Origin: Deltaproteobacteria bacterium
GTDB taxonomy: Bacteria; Desulfobacterota; Desulfobulbia; Desulfobulbales; Desulfobulbaceae
NCBI GenBank assembly: GCA_013151365.1
Contig: JAADIK010000141.1
Coordinates: 12,003 to 17,010 of the forward strand
Direction of reading: 5' to 3'
DNA length: 5,008 nucleotides
The position numbers were made by a program, and so were the translations under genes. A model generated the notes under the pieces. It did not search any database, had not been told where the DNA came from, and was given only the letters and a program-made list of their open reading frames with translations. This document shows positions 4,103 to 5,008 of the stretch, one piece after another. Positions within the stretch are counted from its first letter, which is position 1. The number at the start of each line of letters is the position of its first letter.

Positions 4103-5008
4103 TCAGCCGTTGAGGATCCGCTCAAAATAGGGGATTGTTTTTTTCAGCCCCTCTTCAAGTTGAATCTTCGGTTCCCAGCCGAGCATTTTTTTTGCCAGGG
4201 TGATGTCGGGACGGCGTTGAGTAGGGTCGTCGCTGGGCAGAGCTTTACAGACCAGCTCGGAACTCGAGCCGGTCAGGGCAATCACCTTTTCCGCCAGTTC
4301 CTTGATGGTAAACTCCTTGGGATTGCCCGTGTTGACGGGGCCGGTAAAATCGTCCGCCGTGTCCATCAAACGGACAAAGGCTTCGATCAAGTCGTCCACA
4401 TAACAGAATGAACGGGTCTGGCTGCCGTCTCCATAGATGGTAAGGGGCTTGTTCTGCAGGGCCTGCATGATGAAATTCGAGACGACCCGGCCGTCGTTGG
4501 GATGCATGTTGGGGCCATAGGTATTGAAGATGCGGGCCACCTTGATGCGCAGGTTGTGCTGGCGGCGGTAGTCGAAGAAGAGGGTTTCGGCGCAGCGCTT
4601 GCCTTCGTCGTAGCAGGACCGGAAGCCGATGGGATTGACATAGCCCCAGTAGTCCTCGGTCTGGGGATGGACCTGCGGGTCGCCGTACACCTCGCTGGTC
4701 GAGGCCTGGAAAATCTTGGCTTTGACCCGCTTGGCCAGGCCCAGCATGTTGATGGCCCCGTGGACGCTGGTCTTGGTGGTCTGCACCGGGTCGTGCTGGT
4801 AATGGATAGGGGACGCGGGACAGGCCAGGTTGTAGATCTCGTCCACCTCGAGATAGAGGGGAAAGGTCACGTCGTGACGGATGATCTCGAAATGGGGATT
4901 ATCGAGGAGCTCCAGGATCGTGCCCTTGGTGCCGGTGAAGAAGTTGTCCACGCAGATGACGTCGTGACCGTCATCCAGGAGGCGTTTGCAGAGATGGGAG
5001 CCGAGGAA
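4103..5008 (-). CDS. UDP-glucuronate decarboxylase (UDP-xylose synthase), N-terminus cut by window edge
   Basis: The frame is open to the window end and shows 301 residues; the family is about 310-320, so only about 10 N-terminal residues with the first part of the NAD-binding GxxGxxG are missing. The visible start FLGSHLCKRLL is the end of that Rossmann motif, and VICVDNFFTG supplies the NAD-ribose-binding Asp. This extended SDR enzyme (EC 4.1.1.35) oxidises, decarboxylates and re-reduces UDP-glucuronate to UDP-xylose in the cytosol. Catalytic residues are present: TSEVYG (Thr104, Ser105, Glu106), Tyr133 and Lys137 in SCYDEGKR, and the arginines in DDPTQRRPDI (260-269). The stretches YWGYVNPIGFRSCYDEGKR and DGRVVSNFIMQAL are characteristic of UXS and separate it from plain UDP-glucose epimerases and dTDP-glucose dehydratases. 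The GTG at 4951 is internal, not the start. It probably belongs to a surface-polysaccharide cluster beyond the edge. Confidence 0.93.
   Translation of the reverse strand, partial: FLGSHLCKRLLDDGHDVICVDNFFTGTKGTILELLDNPHFEIIRHDVTFPLYLEVDEIYNLACPASPIHYQHDPVQTTKTSVHGAINMLGLAKRVKAKIFQASTSEVYGDPQVHPQTEDYWGYVNPIGFRSCYDEGKRCAETLFFDYRRQHNLRIKVARIFNTYGPNMHPNDGRVVSNFIMQALQNKPLTIYGDGSQTRSFCYVDDLIEAFVRLMDTADDFTGPVNTGNPKEFTIKELAEKVIALTGSSSELVCKALPSDDPTQRRPDITLAKKMLGWEPKIQLEEGLKKTIPYFERILNG

Noticed and set aside
4160..4411. Plus-strand 83-aa open frame opposite the UXS gene
   Set aside because: It is an antisense shadow of a well-supported enzyme gene, with no ribosome binding site or motif.

Overview
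The window is a GC-rich bacterial chromosome segment with tightly packed genes. It most likely comes from an anaerobe, probably of the Desulfobacterota (former Deltaproteobacteria). That guess rests mainly on the first two genes, which I recognise as the mercury-methylation pair hgcA (3' part only) and hgcB. Methylating sulfate- and iron-reducing Deltaproteobacteria are classic carriers, but hgcAB also occurs in Firmicutes, methanogens and other phyla, so the taxonomic call is an inference.

Layout. At 1-566 (+) is the C-terminal membrane half of HgcA, cut by the window edge. At 579-872 (+) is HgcB, a two-cluster ferredoxin whose ribosome binding site overlaps the hgcA stop codon. At 912-2102 (-) is a 12-TM MFS exporter, convergent with hgcB. 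A divergent intergenic region follows (2103-2284), with a long inverted repeat and an echo of its arm, possibly an old insertion-sequence end or an operator. At 2285-2803 (+) is a small FMN nitroreductase-family protein. At 2915-3193 (-) is a 92-residue four-cysteine protein of unknown function. At 3194-3608 is a 415-base gene-free stretch with small dyads. At 3609-4031 (+) is a 140-residue protein of unknown function with three CxxC pairs, and at 4047-4088 a stem that may serve as a shared terminator. At 4103-5008 (-) is a UDP-glucuronate decarboxylase (UDP-xylose synthase) that lacks only its first residues at the window edge.

How the genes fit together. HgcA and HgcB form one functional unit: the HgcA corrinoid domain (upstream of this window) is thought to carry the methyl group to Hg(II), its membrane domain anchors it, and HgcB supplies electrons to re-reduce the corrinoid and may handle Hg through its extra cysteines. 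The MFS exporter and nitroreductase share a divergent control region, an arrangement seen in stress or xenobiotic responses, but no regulator gene is visible. The UXS gene probably belongs to a surface-polysaccharide cluster continuing past the right edge. I see no rRNA, tRNA, CRISPR array or intact transposase. The strongest finding is hgcAB; HgcB's Cys-Gly-Cys tail and the two cysteine-rich orphan genes are the less-explained parts.
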